This document shows, one piece after another, positions 23,567 to 34,412 of a stretch of 64,000 nucleotides of DNA (positions are counted from its first letter, which is position 1; each line of letters begins with the position of its first letter). The notes under the pieces were generated by a model, which had not been told where the DNA came from, searched no databases, and was given only the letters and a program-made list of their open reading frames with translations. A program made the position numbers and the translations under genes. Source of the stretch: Apiotrichum sp. Y4204 (taxonomy: Eukaryota > Basidiomycota > Tremellomycetes > Trichosporonales > Trichosporonaceae); NCBI GenBank assembly GCA_025531455.1, contig JAMYHL010000008.1:829160-893159 (forward strand), in the 5' to 3' direction.

Positions 23567-24056
23567 CGTGAGGGTTGTGTGATGTGGTGGTGGTTGTTGA
23601 AGATCTTGGATCTGGATACTCTGGACAACTTGACTTCTCTTGGTGGCCAAAAATCATGCGGGAGGCAAAATAAGTGTGTCACTTGTGGCGACCGTGGGAA
23701 ATTTGAGGACCCGGTGTCGTGACGCTCATGTTTATGGCAAGTTGTGTGTCTGCCTGTCTGTGCATGCATAGATTTATGAGACCTAGTCTCAATGAGGAGG
23801 GCGACCATGAACAGCATGCACAGACACATGCAGACACTAGACCGTACCGGTCGTCGATATGTGACTTGTGGGCGTGAAATCCCGGGTTCGTGTCTGTGAC
23901 CGTGTCCTGTGCTGAAGTCGCATCCAAGCCTTCAGGTGACATCAACCTCCAATCTCCAGAAGTCTAACAAGTTCCTGCTTGCTCCTCGCCCGGAGGTCCC
24001 CTTTCTCTGTCTGGATCCCATACATCATGCACTGCCATTCTACACGCCAGCTCTCA
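23567..24056. other. Spacer between SCL1 3' end and NOP16 start
   Basis: 490 bp carrying the NOP16 promoter and the SCL1 3' flank. No further gene is seen. Confidence 0.5.
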
Positions 24057-25203
24057 CTAGTCCTTCTCGCCCACGCGAGTGAGCCACTCGTCGCGCTCGA
24101 CCTCGCTCATCTGGCGGAAGCGGCCAGTGCCGCCAACACCCGGGCCGTCCGAGGGCTCGTCAGGGGACGTCGACGAGATGCCGATCTCAATCTCCGACGC
24201 CTTGAAGTCCGTCGCGCACACAGTCGAGAGGCACTCGATCGCGAGCTCAATGACGCCTGCGCGGTCGAGTGTGAGGGATCCGCTGTCGACCGACTTCCAC
24301 TTCTTCTCCAACTGCGTGTGAGCGTGCGCCAATGAACATAGATCCTAGACCCGATGTTCTAAAGCCATCTAGGAAGAGTCACCAGACTTACAAAGTTAGT
24401 CGCCTCAGTCTGCTTCTGGCCGGCGGCGACGGCCTTGTAGCCGACGTAGAAGCCAGCGGGGTCAATCTGGAAGACCTGCGGCCCACGCTCGTCATCAGGG
24501 CCAATGAGGATCATGCTGATGCCCAGCGGGCGCATTCCTGCGCGCTGCGTATACACCTGGTTGATGTTGGCCATGCGCTTCGCGACTGGTGATTAGCTAA
24601 GTTGGACGTGAGGAGCCGCAACTCACGTGCATCCGGGGTGATCTCGTAACCGTACTTGTACCGGAACTCGGCGGCTTCTGACCGTGTCCGCTGGACCTGG
24701 GCATGTGCGTCCGCTGCAAGTAAGTATACATGATGCTGAGAGGACAATCCGAGGTATGGCAGCCCTCGACCTAAAGTTCAGACTCACCAACACGGCCAGT
24801 GACGACGGCGCCGATGGTGGGGGTAATCTGGAAGAGGTGGGTGATCGTCTCGGGGTCGAGGAGCTTGTCCTTTGGGCGTCAGCGGCCTTCAACATTCTGC
24901 GCTTACAGGAACCTTGCGCTGGGTGATCATGACCGCCGTGTCCTTGCCACGGATGGCAACCGAGGTGATGCCCGCGCCGGTGATGGCCTTGAAGGCATAC
25001 TCTGAATGTCAGCAACACAAAATCAAAACTATATAGTCATCTGAGCCGACGCACCGACTTGGTACAACTGTGGGTGTTAGCAGACGTCACATCAGACCAC
25101 AACACGGCACTCACGCGGCCCTCGGGCGAGAAGACGGTGAGATAACTGATGTCAGCTTACGCAAAGATGAGCTAGCTTACCGGTCGTAAGAGGAGCGGGA
25201 CAT
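24057..25203 (-). CDS. SCL1: 20S proteasome subunit alpha1 (PSMA6 type)
   Basis: Eight exons (25203-25181, 25145-25115, 25067-25055, 25001-24907, 24869-24788, 24713-24627, 24585-24392, 24311-24057) give 259 residues. The start [20 protein letters not shown] continues with QVEYAFKAI, the proteasome alpha-subunit signature. Then come [38 protein letters not shown] and the alpha1-specific [19 protein letters not shown]. Alpha subunits form the outer heptameric ring that gates substrate entry to the 20S core and are catalytically inactive. The third exon is only 13 nt but is required to restore LYQVEYAF. Alpha1 is distinguished from other alphas by the MRPLG block and the PDKLLDP sequence. Confidence 0.93.
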
Positions 25204-25637
25204 GCTCGCCTGTCTCTAGTGTCTAGGAGGTGGGTGGCAGGGATGAGTGTTGTGGAAAGAAGGAGCAGAGTTGATGATCCTTGTCGAGCAACTCGCAAGC
25301 ACAGCGAGCACAACGCACAGAGCAGAGCAGAGTCGAGGACGTCAGTGGGTGTGTGTGGACGACGACGAACACGCGTCTGAAAATCACGTGACCATAGTGC
25401 AAGCCTCGGAACCAAATGGAGCTGGCTCTGGCTCGAGCTTCGAGCTTCGAGCTTCGAGCTTCTCGCGCGATCGACACGCGGATCCCCATCAGATCCAGGG
25501 ATTTCAGGCACGGCAAAGATTTCTGCACCCCCCACAGCAGCGAGCAAGCATGCTCGCCTGACTGACTTTTTCTGACGTCTTGCCACTCTCTCTGCGAGTT
25601 GCTTTCTCCCAACCCATCCCACTACACACAAATCACG
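25204..25637. promoter_or_regulatory. Divergent promoter SCL1 / UPF0642 gene
   Basis: 434 bp between divergent starts, containing four perfect copies of CGAGCTT at 25434-25461. No proteasome-type regulatory element could be recognised with confidence. Confidence 0.4.
25434..25461. repeat. CGAGCTT x4 tandem heptamer
   Basis: Four perfect head-to-tail copies of CGAGCTT in the SCL1/UPF0642 intergenic region. Too short to assign a role; possibly a slippage product. Confidence 0.9.
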
Positions 25638-26071
25638 ATGGCCAAGTCTCTCCGTTCCAAGGTCAAGCTCGCCGCCCGCCGCCGCAAGGCCCACGAGTCG
25701 CACTACGCCGTTGCGGATGCGCAGCGCACCGCGCGCGTGTCTGCCCGTCTGTTGAAGAAGGCGGGTGAGGACGCCGACGGCGACGAGCAGATGGAGGCGC
25801 CCGAGGCTGATGGCGACGAGGAGATGAAGGAGGGTGAGTTGAGGTTTGAACTGCTAAAATCCACTGGAACATAGCAGACGGACCCATTCGGGATCATTCA
25901 TACTCACACTCAGCGCCGAAGAAGATCTCCACTTCGGCACCCCGCGAGTCGCGCCGCGAGCAGTGGCGCGAGTCCAAGGGCATGGACCCGCGCCCCAAGC
26001 TCAAGGGACAGAACAGGCTTGGACGGCCCATCTCGCGCCACAAGGCCGGCAAGACCAAGCGCCGTCGTTAA
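25638..26071 (+). CDS. UPF0642 / YBL028C-like nucleolar protein (DUF2423)
   Basis: Two exons (25638-25833, 25914-26071) give 117 residues. The start MAKSLRSKVKLAARRRKAHE matches the conserved basic N-terminus (MAKSLR) of the UPF0642 family. An acidic centre with EQMEAPEADGDEEM follows, and then the family-typical PKKISTSAPRESRREQW. The tail is Lys/Arg-rich and ends KAGKTKRRR, a likely nuclear or nucleolar localisation signal. The yeast member co-purifies with pre-60S particles. Its role here is inferred to be ribosome biogenesis. Convergent with EMW1. Confidence 0.85.
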
Positions 26072-26453
26072 ATGGCGAGTTGGATGAGCGGCGGCGAGAT
26101 GCCGGGCGAACTGTGATCGTGCGGCTGTCTACCGACTCTGCAATCTTTGCAGTTTCAACGTCAACGTAGACTGTTTTCCGCGGCCTGCTTTTGCAGTCCG
26201 TCCCCTTTATCACCTGCGCAGCGCTGTCTCTTTTGAACCAGTGCCGTCACCCATCTAAATCGTCTTCGTCTCCGACTCCATCGCCCTTCACCTTCCACCG
26301 CATTTCGGCTCCGACCTCCGATTTCTACTTCCACCTCTTCTCCCACCTTCCCTCCTTCTCCCCCTTGAGTAGACTGGTGTTGTACGATATACCCGGCTAT
26401 GACATGCATACAGCCTCTATCCAGATCCTCCGAGCAATACAATCGAATCTAAC
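26072..26453. other. Convergent 3' flanks, no gene seen
   Basis: 382 bp between the stops of the UPF0642 gene and EMW1. No coding signal. Confidence 0.5.
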
Positions 26454-29432
26454 TCAGTCTGCTCGCTTGAGCTCATCAAGCAGGTCAGTCAGCCGCTCCC
26501 ACTCGGGCTCGTCCTCGAATCTGCCGTCAGATCATCCCTGATTGTGCACTCACGAGGCCTTTGTCCGTCCCATAAACGTCCGCACGATACCACGCGCCTG
26601 GAAGCGCCAGTCGCCGCCCTTCTTGCCCTCGACCTTGGGGATGCGGGGTCCGAGCTGGCTGAGCGTCGCAACGAGCTCCTCAACGTCCTCGATCGCCTCG
26701 CGCCACCGCTGGCGGTCCGTCTCCACGCGCTCGTCGGTGGCAACAGTCACGCGATAAGCGCGGAGGTAGTCCTCGACGGCGCCGGCCCAGTCCTCCTTCC
26801 AGCGAAGGAGACGGGCTTGCGCACGCCACACACGCGCGTCGTCCGACACTCGCGGCAGAATTGTCACGTCAAACAAACGCTGAACAAGGGGATACAGACC
26901 CCAGCCCTCGTTCGACGTCGGCGGCGGCTTGCCGTCCAGCGGACCGTTGCCGTTGTTCCAGTCGTCGCGAGCGATCGCGTCGACGAGCTTGTCGAGGACG
27001 TCTGGGTCGATGGCGAGGACCGGGTCCTTGGCCGCCATCTCTTCCACGACGCGCGTCATCGCACGCACTGCCTCAGCCAGCTCGCCGACGTCCATTGCTA
27101 CAATCATGTAGTTTTGCCACATGCGCCAGTTGTTGTATGCCGTGCGCAGGCCGTTGCGCAGTGCGCGGAAGGCCAGCTGCTTGTTCTCAAATGTGACTGG
27201 TGGGGGGTTCTGCAAGTGTTAGCTTGTGTGGTTTGAACTCTTAGCTAAACTCACCTCGCCCTTCTCGACGCCCTCCTCGTTCATACGGAGGTACACGGCC
27301 GCAAGGTTGTTCCACATCTCGGCGTCGTCCTCGTTGACGCCGACACCGCGCTTGAACGCGTCGCGCGCCTCGGACCAACGCTCAAGGCGCATGAGACACA
27401 CGCCGAGGACAAACCATGAGTGTGCGAACAGGGGGTTGATAGCGAGAGCGGCGTGGAACGCGGGAATCGCAGCCTCGAACTCCTTAGCGCTGACATGGAG
27501 CGTCGCGATGGAGCGCATGGCGCGCGAGCTCGAGTGCTCAGAGACCTCCCACGCCTTGTTGTAGAACTCAAGCGCCTTGGCGCGCGCACCTGCCGGGTCT
27601 TTTGGCGCATCGTCGGAACCAAGTGCCAGGTCGCCGAGAAGACACCAGAGCTTCGCTGCACGCGCCGAGTTGAGCTTGTGCCTCCGCAGATCGGAGAGGG
27701 TGGCGCGGCCAAGAGTGACGACCACGTCTGATTCGATTTTCCGCCCCTCGAGCAGGTCGCGCACGATGCGCTCCGCCTCCGCTTCCCGCTCCATACGCTG
27801 CAGACACGCGACGGCGTCCTCCCACATCTCGAGACGCGTGAAAATGTCGAGTGCTGAGCGAACGACACCAAGCGAAAGATACCGCTTTGCGAGCTCACGC
27901 TCCATCTCCCATTTCGAGGGAAGAGGAAGTTGGTGGAAGTACTCAAGACGCTCTGCAGCGCTGGAGTCGGCAGTCGGCATCTGTTCGATGAGGGCAGCGA
28001 GCTGGAGCGTCGCACGCTCGACAGTGCGAGAACGAGTCGACTCGAGACGCGAGCGGAGGAGAAGAGCTGTGGTGTGCACACTCCAGTTCCGCGGATGCGA
28101 CACGACACGTGCGATGAACGGCGCCATCTGCTGGGCGGTGAGACCATGGGCAGGGGAGCTGTTTCCCTGCGTGAGGCAGAGCGACAACAGAAGCGCCTGG
28201 TCCAGAGGGTGAAGAGCGGGCTGGTTAGACGGGTCGAGGTGTGCTAGACGGCCCTCTCCAGTCTGGGTGACCTTTGCGAACTCGGTCTCCTCAAGCAAAG
28301 TGTCGTCATTGAGCGCCAGCGTCTCGGGCACAGCAATCGCGGCCGTCGCGTCTTCCTCATCGCGCTTCCGCGACTCGGCGAGCAGGACGAGCTGGGAGTA
28401 GTCCACGATCTGAAACTTTGTCCGCTTTCCGAGCGCTCCAGTGAGCTCGAACTCGAGGCCACTCATGCGCGACGCCGCAAGGAAGGCTTGGTTGGCGGCG
28501 CGCTCGGATCCGAGACGGTGGTGGAGGAGTCCGAGCTCGAGCGAAATGGCTGCGCCCGTGTCCGCGTCTGGTGCCTGTGAGATCAGAGCGCCAACCGCAG
28601 AGATTACTGCCTCTTCAAGCGCGACGGGCTCGTCGAGGAGGGCAAGATGAACGAGATGCGAGCGGAGGCGCCACCACGGGAGAGTGGCCAGTTGGCTCTT
28701 CTGCGTCGCGAGGAAGGCGAGGATGCGGGTGGAGAGCAGGAACAGGGCGGGATGAGTGGCCAGGTGGTATGCGGGCTCGCCAAGAAGAGTAAGAAGAGGA
28801 AGGGCAGCGGAGTTGAGAGTGGTATCATCGGCAGTTCCGCCCAGCGCGGCCACAAGGTCTGCCGGCCCGAACTCGAGATCCGGCCCAGTCCAGTTGGCCT
28901 GTACGAATGCGTGTTCCAGCGCGACCGCCGCAACGAGAAGAAGCTCCTGATCATCATTTGAGAGCTCCTCGCTGCTTCCAGATACGGCATCCTCGACCAA
29001 TCCATCGAGCAGCCCCGGAACGCGCTTGAGTGCAGCAACGACGTCCGCGTCGAGGGCGACACGCTTGAGCTCCGCCTTGCGGGTGGCGGCCGCGAGCCCG
29101 CCTACGCGCGAGGGACCAGCGGCGATGGCATCTGTCGACTGTGTTGGTGATGCGAGAGCCCACTGGATCGCAGACATTGTGAGCGGTGTGATGGAGAGTG
29201 CGATGCAGAGTACGTCGAGCGTACTTGTTTCGAGCGCGTTCCAAGTCTCCCTTGTGCTGACCAACTTTGATCCCAACTTTTCACAACAGCCAAAAGTGGA
29301 GGTGACCGCTAATCGCTGACGGACATTCTCCCAATCTCCGCAAACCCGCTTGAAGCCCGAGGCCGCGAGAGCGCCGATGACGGCATTGTTCATGCCCGGG
29401 CCCGCACCTCGCTCCCATCGCTCGATCGTCAT
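26454..29432 (-). CDS. EMW1: TPR protein of the TTC27/Emw1 family
   Basis: Three exons (29432-27255, 27209-26554, 26520-26454) give 966 residues. I start at MTIERWERGAG; a longer frame opens at 29468 but runs into the short divergent promoter. The N-terminal half is alpha-helical and Leu/Ala-rich. From about residue 550 there are recognisable tetratricopeptide repeats, e.g. AKALEFYNKAWEVSEHS, FHAALAINPLFAHSWFVLG and DAFKRGVGVNEDDAEMWNNL. The conserved TTC27 block AFRALRNGLRTAYNNWRMWQ and NYMIVAMDVGELAEA follows. A short third exon adds FEDEPEWERLTDLLDELKRA and is easily missed because exon 2 can also read into a stop. Emw1 is essential in yeast with a cell-wall maintenance phenotype; the human homologue is TTC27. 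Molecular function is unclear; TPR arrays usually mediate protein-protein contacts. Confidence 0.88.
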
Positions 29433-29516
29433 GGTCCTAAACGAAGACTTCGGGACGCCGGGCACCATATAAGCCCGGCAGCCAACGTTGACGACACACT
29501 ATCCACGACCACAACA
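29433..29516. promoter_or_regulatory. 84-bp divergent promoter EMW1 / FUN14 gene
   Basis: Only 84 bp separate the two start codons, so both genes must share core promoter sequence. A TATAAG stretch lies at 29468-29473. Confidence 0.6.
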
Positions 29517-30409
29517 ATGTCCCTCCGCCCCGCCCTCCTCCCCTTCATGCGCTCGTGCGCGCGTCCCGCCCCCGCGCGCGGCTTCCACTACCTTTCCCGG
29601 CAGCCGGGCACCTCGGCGCGGATGCCGCTTTCCTTTCAGCGAGCCCAGCCGCGGGTTATGAGCCTTGCGCGCTCGATGCCCCGCGCTGCGTCCGGGAACG
29701 GCGTGCGTGCCGCGCTGGCTGTCGGCCTCGGCCTCACCGCCTTCTCCCTTGCGCCCTCCGCGCACCTCGACGCGCCGGCCGCCGCACCCGCCGGCCTTGG
29801 CGACCCCAATGTCATCGTCGTCGAGCACGATGAGCGCCGCGAGCCGCCCCAGTCCATCGTCTCAGTTCCTCAGCTGACATTCGGCGCGACGTGCGGTATC
29901 TGTGCCGGTGTATTCGTCAAGAAGGGTTTCAAGATTCTCGCGTTCGCTCTTGGTGGCGTCTTTGTCCTGCTTCAGGTGAGTGGCTGACGAGATGCGGGCA
30001 TGAGACATGTTATTCGATCTGTCCATCCGTGCACCAGTGGGCTACCACCCAAGAGCAGTCGCTGATCTCCAGTACCTCTCCTCAAAGCGCTTCGTCTCTG
30101 TAGACTGGAAGGCCGTGTCGAAGTCGTACGACGGCGCGATTGCGACGGTCGATGAACAGGGCCGCGTTACGTACCCGACCCCGCAGAGCATCCTCAACGG
30201 CTTCATCGACTTCCTGACGGCCAACTTCCAGCGTGAGTGCCAGTGTCTACATCCCCGAAGTCCCGGTCATTCGGACGCGGCGCGGTGTGTTGTGTGTCAT
30301 GTTGGGATGTGTGTCAGGCTCGATCAAGTTGTCTTCCCCTACCCAGTTACTCACTCCAGAACGCGCGACCTTTATGGCGGGCTTCATCCTCGGTCTTCGC
30401 CTCGGCTAG
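29517..30409 (+). CDS. FUN14 domain mitochondrial membrane protein
   Basis: Three exons (29517-29975, 30073-30232, 30360-30409) give 222 residues. The first ~60 residues are Arg/Ala/Ser-rich with no acidic residue (MSLRPALLPFMRSCARPAPA), like a mitochondrial presequence. AALAVGLGLTAFSLAP may be a membrane segment. The FUN14 domain begins near residue 122 with LTFGATCGICAGVFVKKGFK, followed by the hydrophobic ILAFALGGVFVLLQ and YLSSKRFVSVDWKAV. It ends with the Gly-rich FMAGFILGLRLG helix. Fungal Fun14 and human FUNDC1 are mitochondrial membrane proteins linked to mitophagy and lipid or contact-site functions. The LIR motif of FUNDC1 is not obvious here. Confidence 0.88.
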
Positions 30410-30792
30410 TCGACTCTAAGACAATGTATCTGAAGCAAGCATGAATGTGTTGAACCAGGACGGAGGGGAAAGTTTTGTTCGTTGTCTAACTGGCGGTAGG
30501 TAAGACAGTGATGGACCGTTTTGTGCAACTGGAATCATCATTTAACGCACCCGAGAACAATAATTCCAGACAACAACAAAAAATCGAACAACAACAGCAG
30601 GCTCCAACACACAACATGGACAACAGGGGTACACTGATCAAGACGTGTGTGCGCGGGACGTTCATCAGACTTCTGACTGTATATAACTGTCACCAGAGTG
30701 ATCGCTGACTTGCATCCATACTTTTACTAACCAAACCATCGCCACAGCGCCAATCCCAACTCCACGCACATCACTCCCACCCGAAGTCTACC
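30410..30792. other. Spacer between FUN14 gene and repeat protein
   Basis: 383 bp including an AC-rich leader just before the next start. CAA/ACA-rich sequence near 30570-30600 (ACAACAACAAAAA-like). No gene seen. Confidence 0.5.
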
Positions 30793-33380
30793 ATGACTTC
30801 CTCCCTCTTCTCCCTTTCCCCTGCCTCATCTCGGGCAGCCTCTCCGGAGGTGGACCCCGACGATCTGTCTAGGACCCTCTCTCCAGTTGTGGACGGAAAC
30901 GAGGCCATGAGGGCATCCACGCCGCACGAAGCTGTTGAGAGCTCGACCGAGGCGCCCATTCCGGCCGTGGACGTCGAGAACTCCACCTCCTCCCTCTTCT
31001 CCGTATCCCCTGCCTCATCTAGGGCCCCCACTCCCGAAGTGGACGCCGATCGCCCTTCGACGCCCCCCTCTCCGGCTGTGGACCAAGACGCGGCCACAAG
31101 GGCATCCACGCCGGCCGTGGACGCCGAGACCATCACTGCGGCGCCCATTCCAGCCGTGGACGCCGATGATTCCAACTCCCTTTTTTGCCTCTCCCCTGTC
31201 TCATCTAGAGCGGCTTCTCCGGAAGTGGACGCCGACTGTCTGTCGAGGCCGCTCTCTCTAACTGTGGACCCAGACGCCGCCACGAAGGCATCCACGCCGG
31301 ACGTAGCTGTCGAGAACTCCACCGAGATGCCCATTCCAGCCGTGGACGTCGAGAGCTCCACCGAGGCGACCATTTCGACCGAGAAAGTTGAGTCCACCAC
31401 TGAGGCACCCCTTTCAGCCTTGGAAGACAGGAGCCTCACCAGGCCGCTCACGCCGGTTGTGGATATCGAGCGCTATATCAGGGCAGCCACGCCGGTCGTG
31501 GATTTCGATGATTTGGCGCAAGCACACACCCCCGAGGTGGATGCCGAGGCCTCACCTCTTCCGCCCACGCCGGAAACAGACGCCACAATCAGCAGTTCCA
31601 TGGACACCAGCTGTGACATCTCCTCGGCGAGTCTCGAAATTCCTTCCATCGACGACAGCGGCGTTACCACCAAGGCGACCGCCGTCGCTGGGTCCGAGCT
31701 CGCGGCACTACGCAACCAGCTTTGCGTGCTTCAATCCCGCATCGACGCGCTCGACAACCCCGTCTACTTTTCTAAAAACGCCGCATTTCGCTTTGCCCTG
31801 CAGCGCGAGCAGCACCTTCTCGAGTTCCTGGCCAAGATCTGCGGAACGACAGATATCGCCCCGATGCGGCGCATGGCGCACTGTCTTTACGTGAGTAATG
31901 AAAAAGTGTAGACGCCAATTTGGGATACTTACATTCCCTAGAAGATCCAGGTTGCCTGCGACGCGCTCGAGGAGAAGCATCCCAAAGTCAAAGACATGAC
32001 GGGCCTCACGGACAACATCCTGTACCGCGCCGCTGGCGTCATCACGCCCGTGGTCGCCGCGGACGGCGTGCACAACAATGGCGCGCTGGCCGCGTCGCTT
32101 GTCCGCCTCGCGAACGAAGTACACATGGATAAATGGGACGCTCCGCTCATTTCTTACGAGGGCATGATGGCGGCGATTGCCAAGCTGGGTAGGTGTAGCA
32201 CTCTATGACAGTGACGCACGGACGGTGGCTGACCTCAGAATCGGGGAGATACACCATCCTCCCCTGCCTTCCCGAGGGCGAGCTCCCACTGCGCTGGTCG
32301 TGGATCTCGGAAATGCTGCTGATCGCCGCAACGGGGTTCCTCAAGGAGGTCCTGGCGCTGAGCATCAACGCACGTGATCTCACCGCTGCGGTGAACGATT
32401 TCCTAAGTGCCGGCGACGACGTCAAGTATCTTCCGAGGGGGGACGCGAGGGGCATCAAGCGCAAGTCGCCGAGCCCGAACGATGAGGAGACGAAGCCGAC
32501 GAGGTCTAACGCTAAACGCCGCCGCGTGCTGTCCGAGTCACCGGAGGTTGAGTTCGACAGCGGCAACGACAGTGACGATGACGACAATAATGACAGCGCT
32601 AGCGACGAGCCAAAGGCGACGGGGAAGCGCCAGCGCACTTCCGATTCTCCCGACGAGAAGGACGAGAAGCCGATGAAGAAGCCCAAGGCAACCGTGAAGT
32701 CCAAGGCGGGTGCGGAGAAACCAGCGGCGAAACCAGCGGCGAAATCAGCAGCCAAACCAGCAGCGAAGTCAAGAGCGGAACCGAAGGCGAAAGCAGCAGC
32801 AAAACCGGAAGCGAAGCCAAAGGCGAAAGCGGCAGCCAAGACAGCAGCCAAACCTGCACCCGAACCAGCTGTCAAGCTAACGACGAAATCGGCAACAGAA
32901 GAGACAGCAGAAGAGCCATCAGGGGAGCAGAAGCAGACGAAGCGCAAGCGCAGCTCGGACGATTCCGACGGGGAGACAGCAAAGAAACCCAAGACGTCAG
33001 ACAAGTCCGGCAGCAAGTCACCCGTGAAGCCCCAGCAGCCCGAGCCAAGCGTACCCAAGCCAGCAGCGGACGCACTGGCCAAGAAGACCATCCCAAAGTT
33101 CGAGAAAAATAAGACATTGGAGGCACCCGAGGAGCCCCAGAAGCTCGACCCGAGCGTGGACAAACCAGCAGGCGACGGACTGGCCACGAAAACCATTCCA
33201 AGGTTTGAGAAGAAAAAGACATTCGATCCCCTTATGAAACCTGCATCCTCATCCGCGAATCTGAGGCACCACCACTTGCCGAGCCCCGCTGCCCCGCCCG
33301 CCAGGCCATGGGACCGGGCCCCTCTGCCACCTGCATTCTTCGCCAAGCCGCCGACGCGTCAGCCGCCAAACCGCAGGTAG
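30793..33380 (+). CDS. Lineage-specific protein with tandem ~62-residue repeats and K/A/P-rich tail
   Basis: Three exons (30793-31890, 31942-32188, 32239-33380) give 828 residues. I do not recognise a family. Residues 4-190 hold three tandem copies of a 62-63-residue unit beginning SLFSLSPASSRAASPEVD, at 30802, 30991 and 31177. More degenerate TP-V-D motifs follow (LTPVVD, ATPVVD, HTPEVD). A folded-looking middle section (~300-530) includes LRNQLCVLQSRIDALDNPVY (possible coiled coil) and then Leu/Ala-rich helices such as LRWSWISEMLLIAATGFLKE. From ~535 the protein is charged, with nuclear-localisation-like KRKSP and NAKRRRV. It then has a K/A/P repeat like histone H1 tails (KPAAKPAAKSAAKPAAK) and two copies of a motif KKTIPKFEKNKT / TKTIPRFEKKKT. 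Nuclear localisation is inferred. The reading frame and splice junctions are consistent across all exons. Confidence 0.72.
30802..31360 (+). repeat. Three coding tandem repeats of ~186-189 bp
   Basis: Copies start at about 30802, 30991 and 31177, giving spacings of 189 and 186 bp, both multiples of three. Each encodes SLF-x-x-SP-x-SSRA followed by SPEVD and IPAVD motifs. The third copy is the most diverged. Confidence 0.8.
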
Positions 33381-33452
33381 TCAACATTTTGTGTATTATT
33401 ATATCTGCACTGCTGTATTATAGATGCTCCGACTGTATCCCAGATATGTATC

Positions 33453-33839
33453 TCATCCCGAATTATACGACGGCTCGGTACAATATACCATACAAAACCC
33501 GATAAACGGCGACCAGCACGGACACGTAATGCAGAGCAAGCAGCTTTGCCACTGTTTCCGCCGGTGGTACGGACAGGGGGTGTTGAAGCACTGCAGCCCA
33601 CAACAGCCCGCGGTGCACGCCTCTTCGATCTCGCGCTCCGCAGTGGTCAGCTTCCGCCTGGCAGTTGGCGGGGCCTGCGGGGTTGGAGCGGTGACGATGG
33701 GCGGGCGAGCTGCGGAGGTGGTGTATGGCGGAGGATTAGCCGCGTCCACAGGAGTGATGGCCACGAGTTGATGTCCGGAGGAGGGACAGATGTCGGGGGA
33801 GTTTGGATTTGGCTGTGTGTCTGCGATTTCGGAGGACAT
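33453..33839 (-). CDS. Small Cys-rich protein, family unknown
   Basis: A single open frame of 128 residues, MSSEIADTQPNPNSPDICPS to PSYNSG. The first ~65 residues are Pro/Ala/Thr-rich. The last ~55 contain nine cysteines in a dense pattern: ACTAGCCGLQCFNTPCPYHR then SCLLCITCPCWSPF and MVYC. The hydrophobic, Cys-rich C-terminus resembles PLAC8- or CYSTM-like small membrane proteins without matching either motif clearly. It is convergent with the repeat-protein gene, with 72 bp between stops. Context before the ATG (ATCACA) is acceptable. No intron was needed. Coding status rests on the cysteine pattern and intact frame only. Confidence 0.5.
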   Translation of the reverse strand: MSSEIADTQPNPNSPDICPSSGHQLVAITPVDAANPPPYTTSAARPPIVTAPTPQAPPTARRKLTTAEREIEEACTAGCCGLQCFNTPCPYHRRKQWQSCLLCITCPCWSPFIGFCMVYCTEPSYNSG

Positions 33840-34412
33840 TGTGATACAGTACTGTATCGTTCTCGCTGGTCGTTCGTGAGATTCTCAACTGGCAATTTAT
33901 ACATTTGTCCTTGCATCGCCTCTTCATGAGCTGCGGAAACCGGAGACCAACAAAATTATGCTTGTTATGCAAGCCGCTGCTGCGCTCTGGTCTCCTTTGT
34001 GAGTGTCTGTGAGTTTCCATCGGAACGCTCAGTTTGTGGGGTGCCAGCGGGGCAGTGTCAATGATAATGATTGGGGGTCATGAGGGATGTGGTCGTTGAA
34101 ATATATTACGATGCGATGCCCGCGTGTAATTGATGATGCAGTCACCCAGATCATATACCCATCATAAATATCGTGTTCTGCCCGTGGATTTCCTTTCCCG
34201 ACGTCAGTTCAATGTCACTCTGTCAGTCAACCTGGAGTGTTAGATACCTTGAAGCCTGCAGTCTGCACGTCTGTGCTACTAGAGTTTCCGAGATCCCCCA
34301 CTCAACAGAGCCTTAAATCTAGAGCCTGTCCCCAAAGCTCAGCACATCATAACCCGCTATCCTGCGTAATGAGATGCGATGCCATATGACCGATAACTCC
34401 AACTCTAAATTT
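33840..34412. other. Spacer, no gene seen
   Basis: 573 bp of lower-GC sequence between the Cys-rich gene promoter and the ATP10 3' end. No coding signal. Confidence 0.5.
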
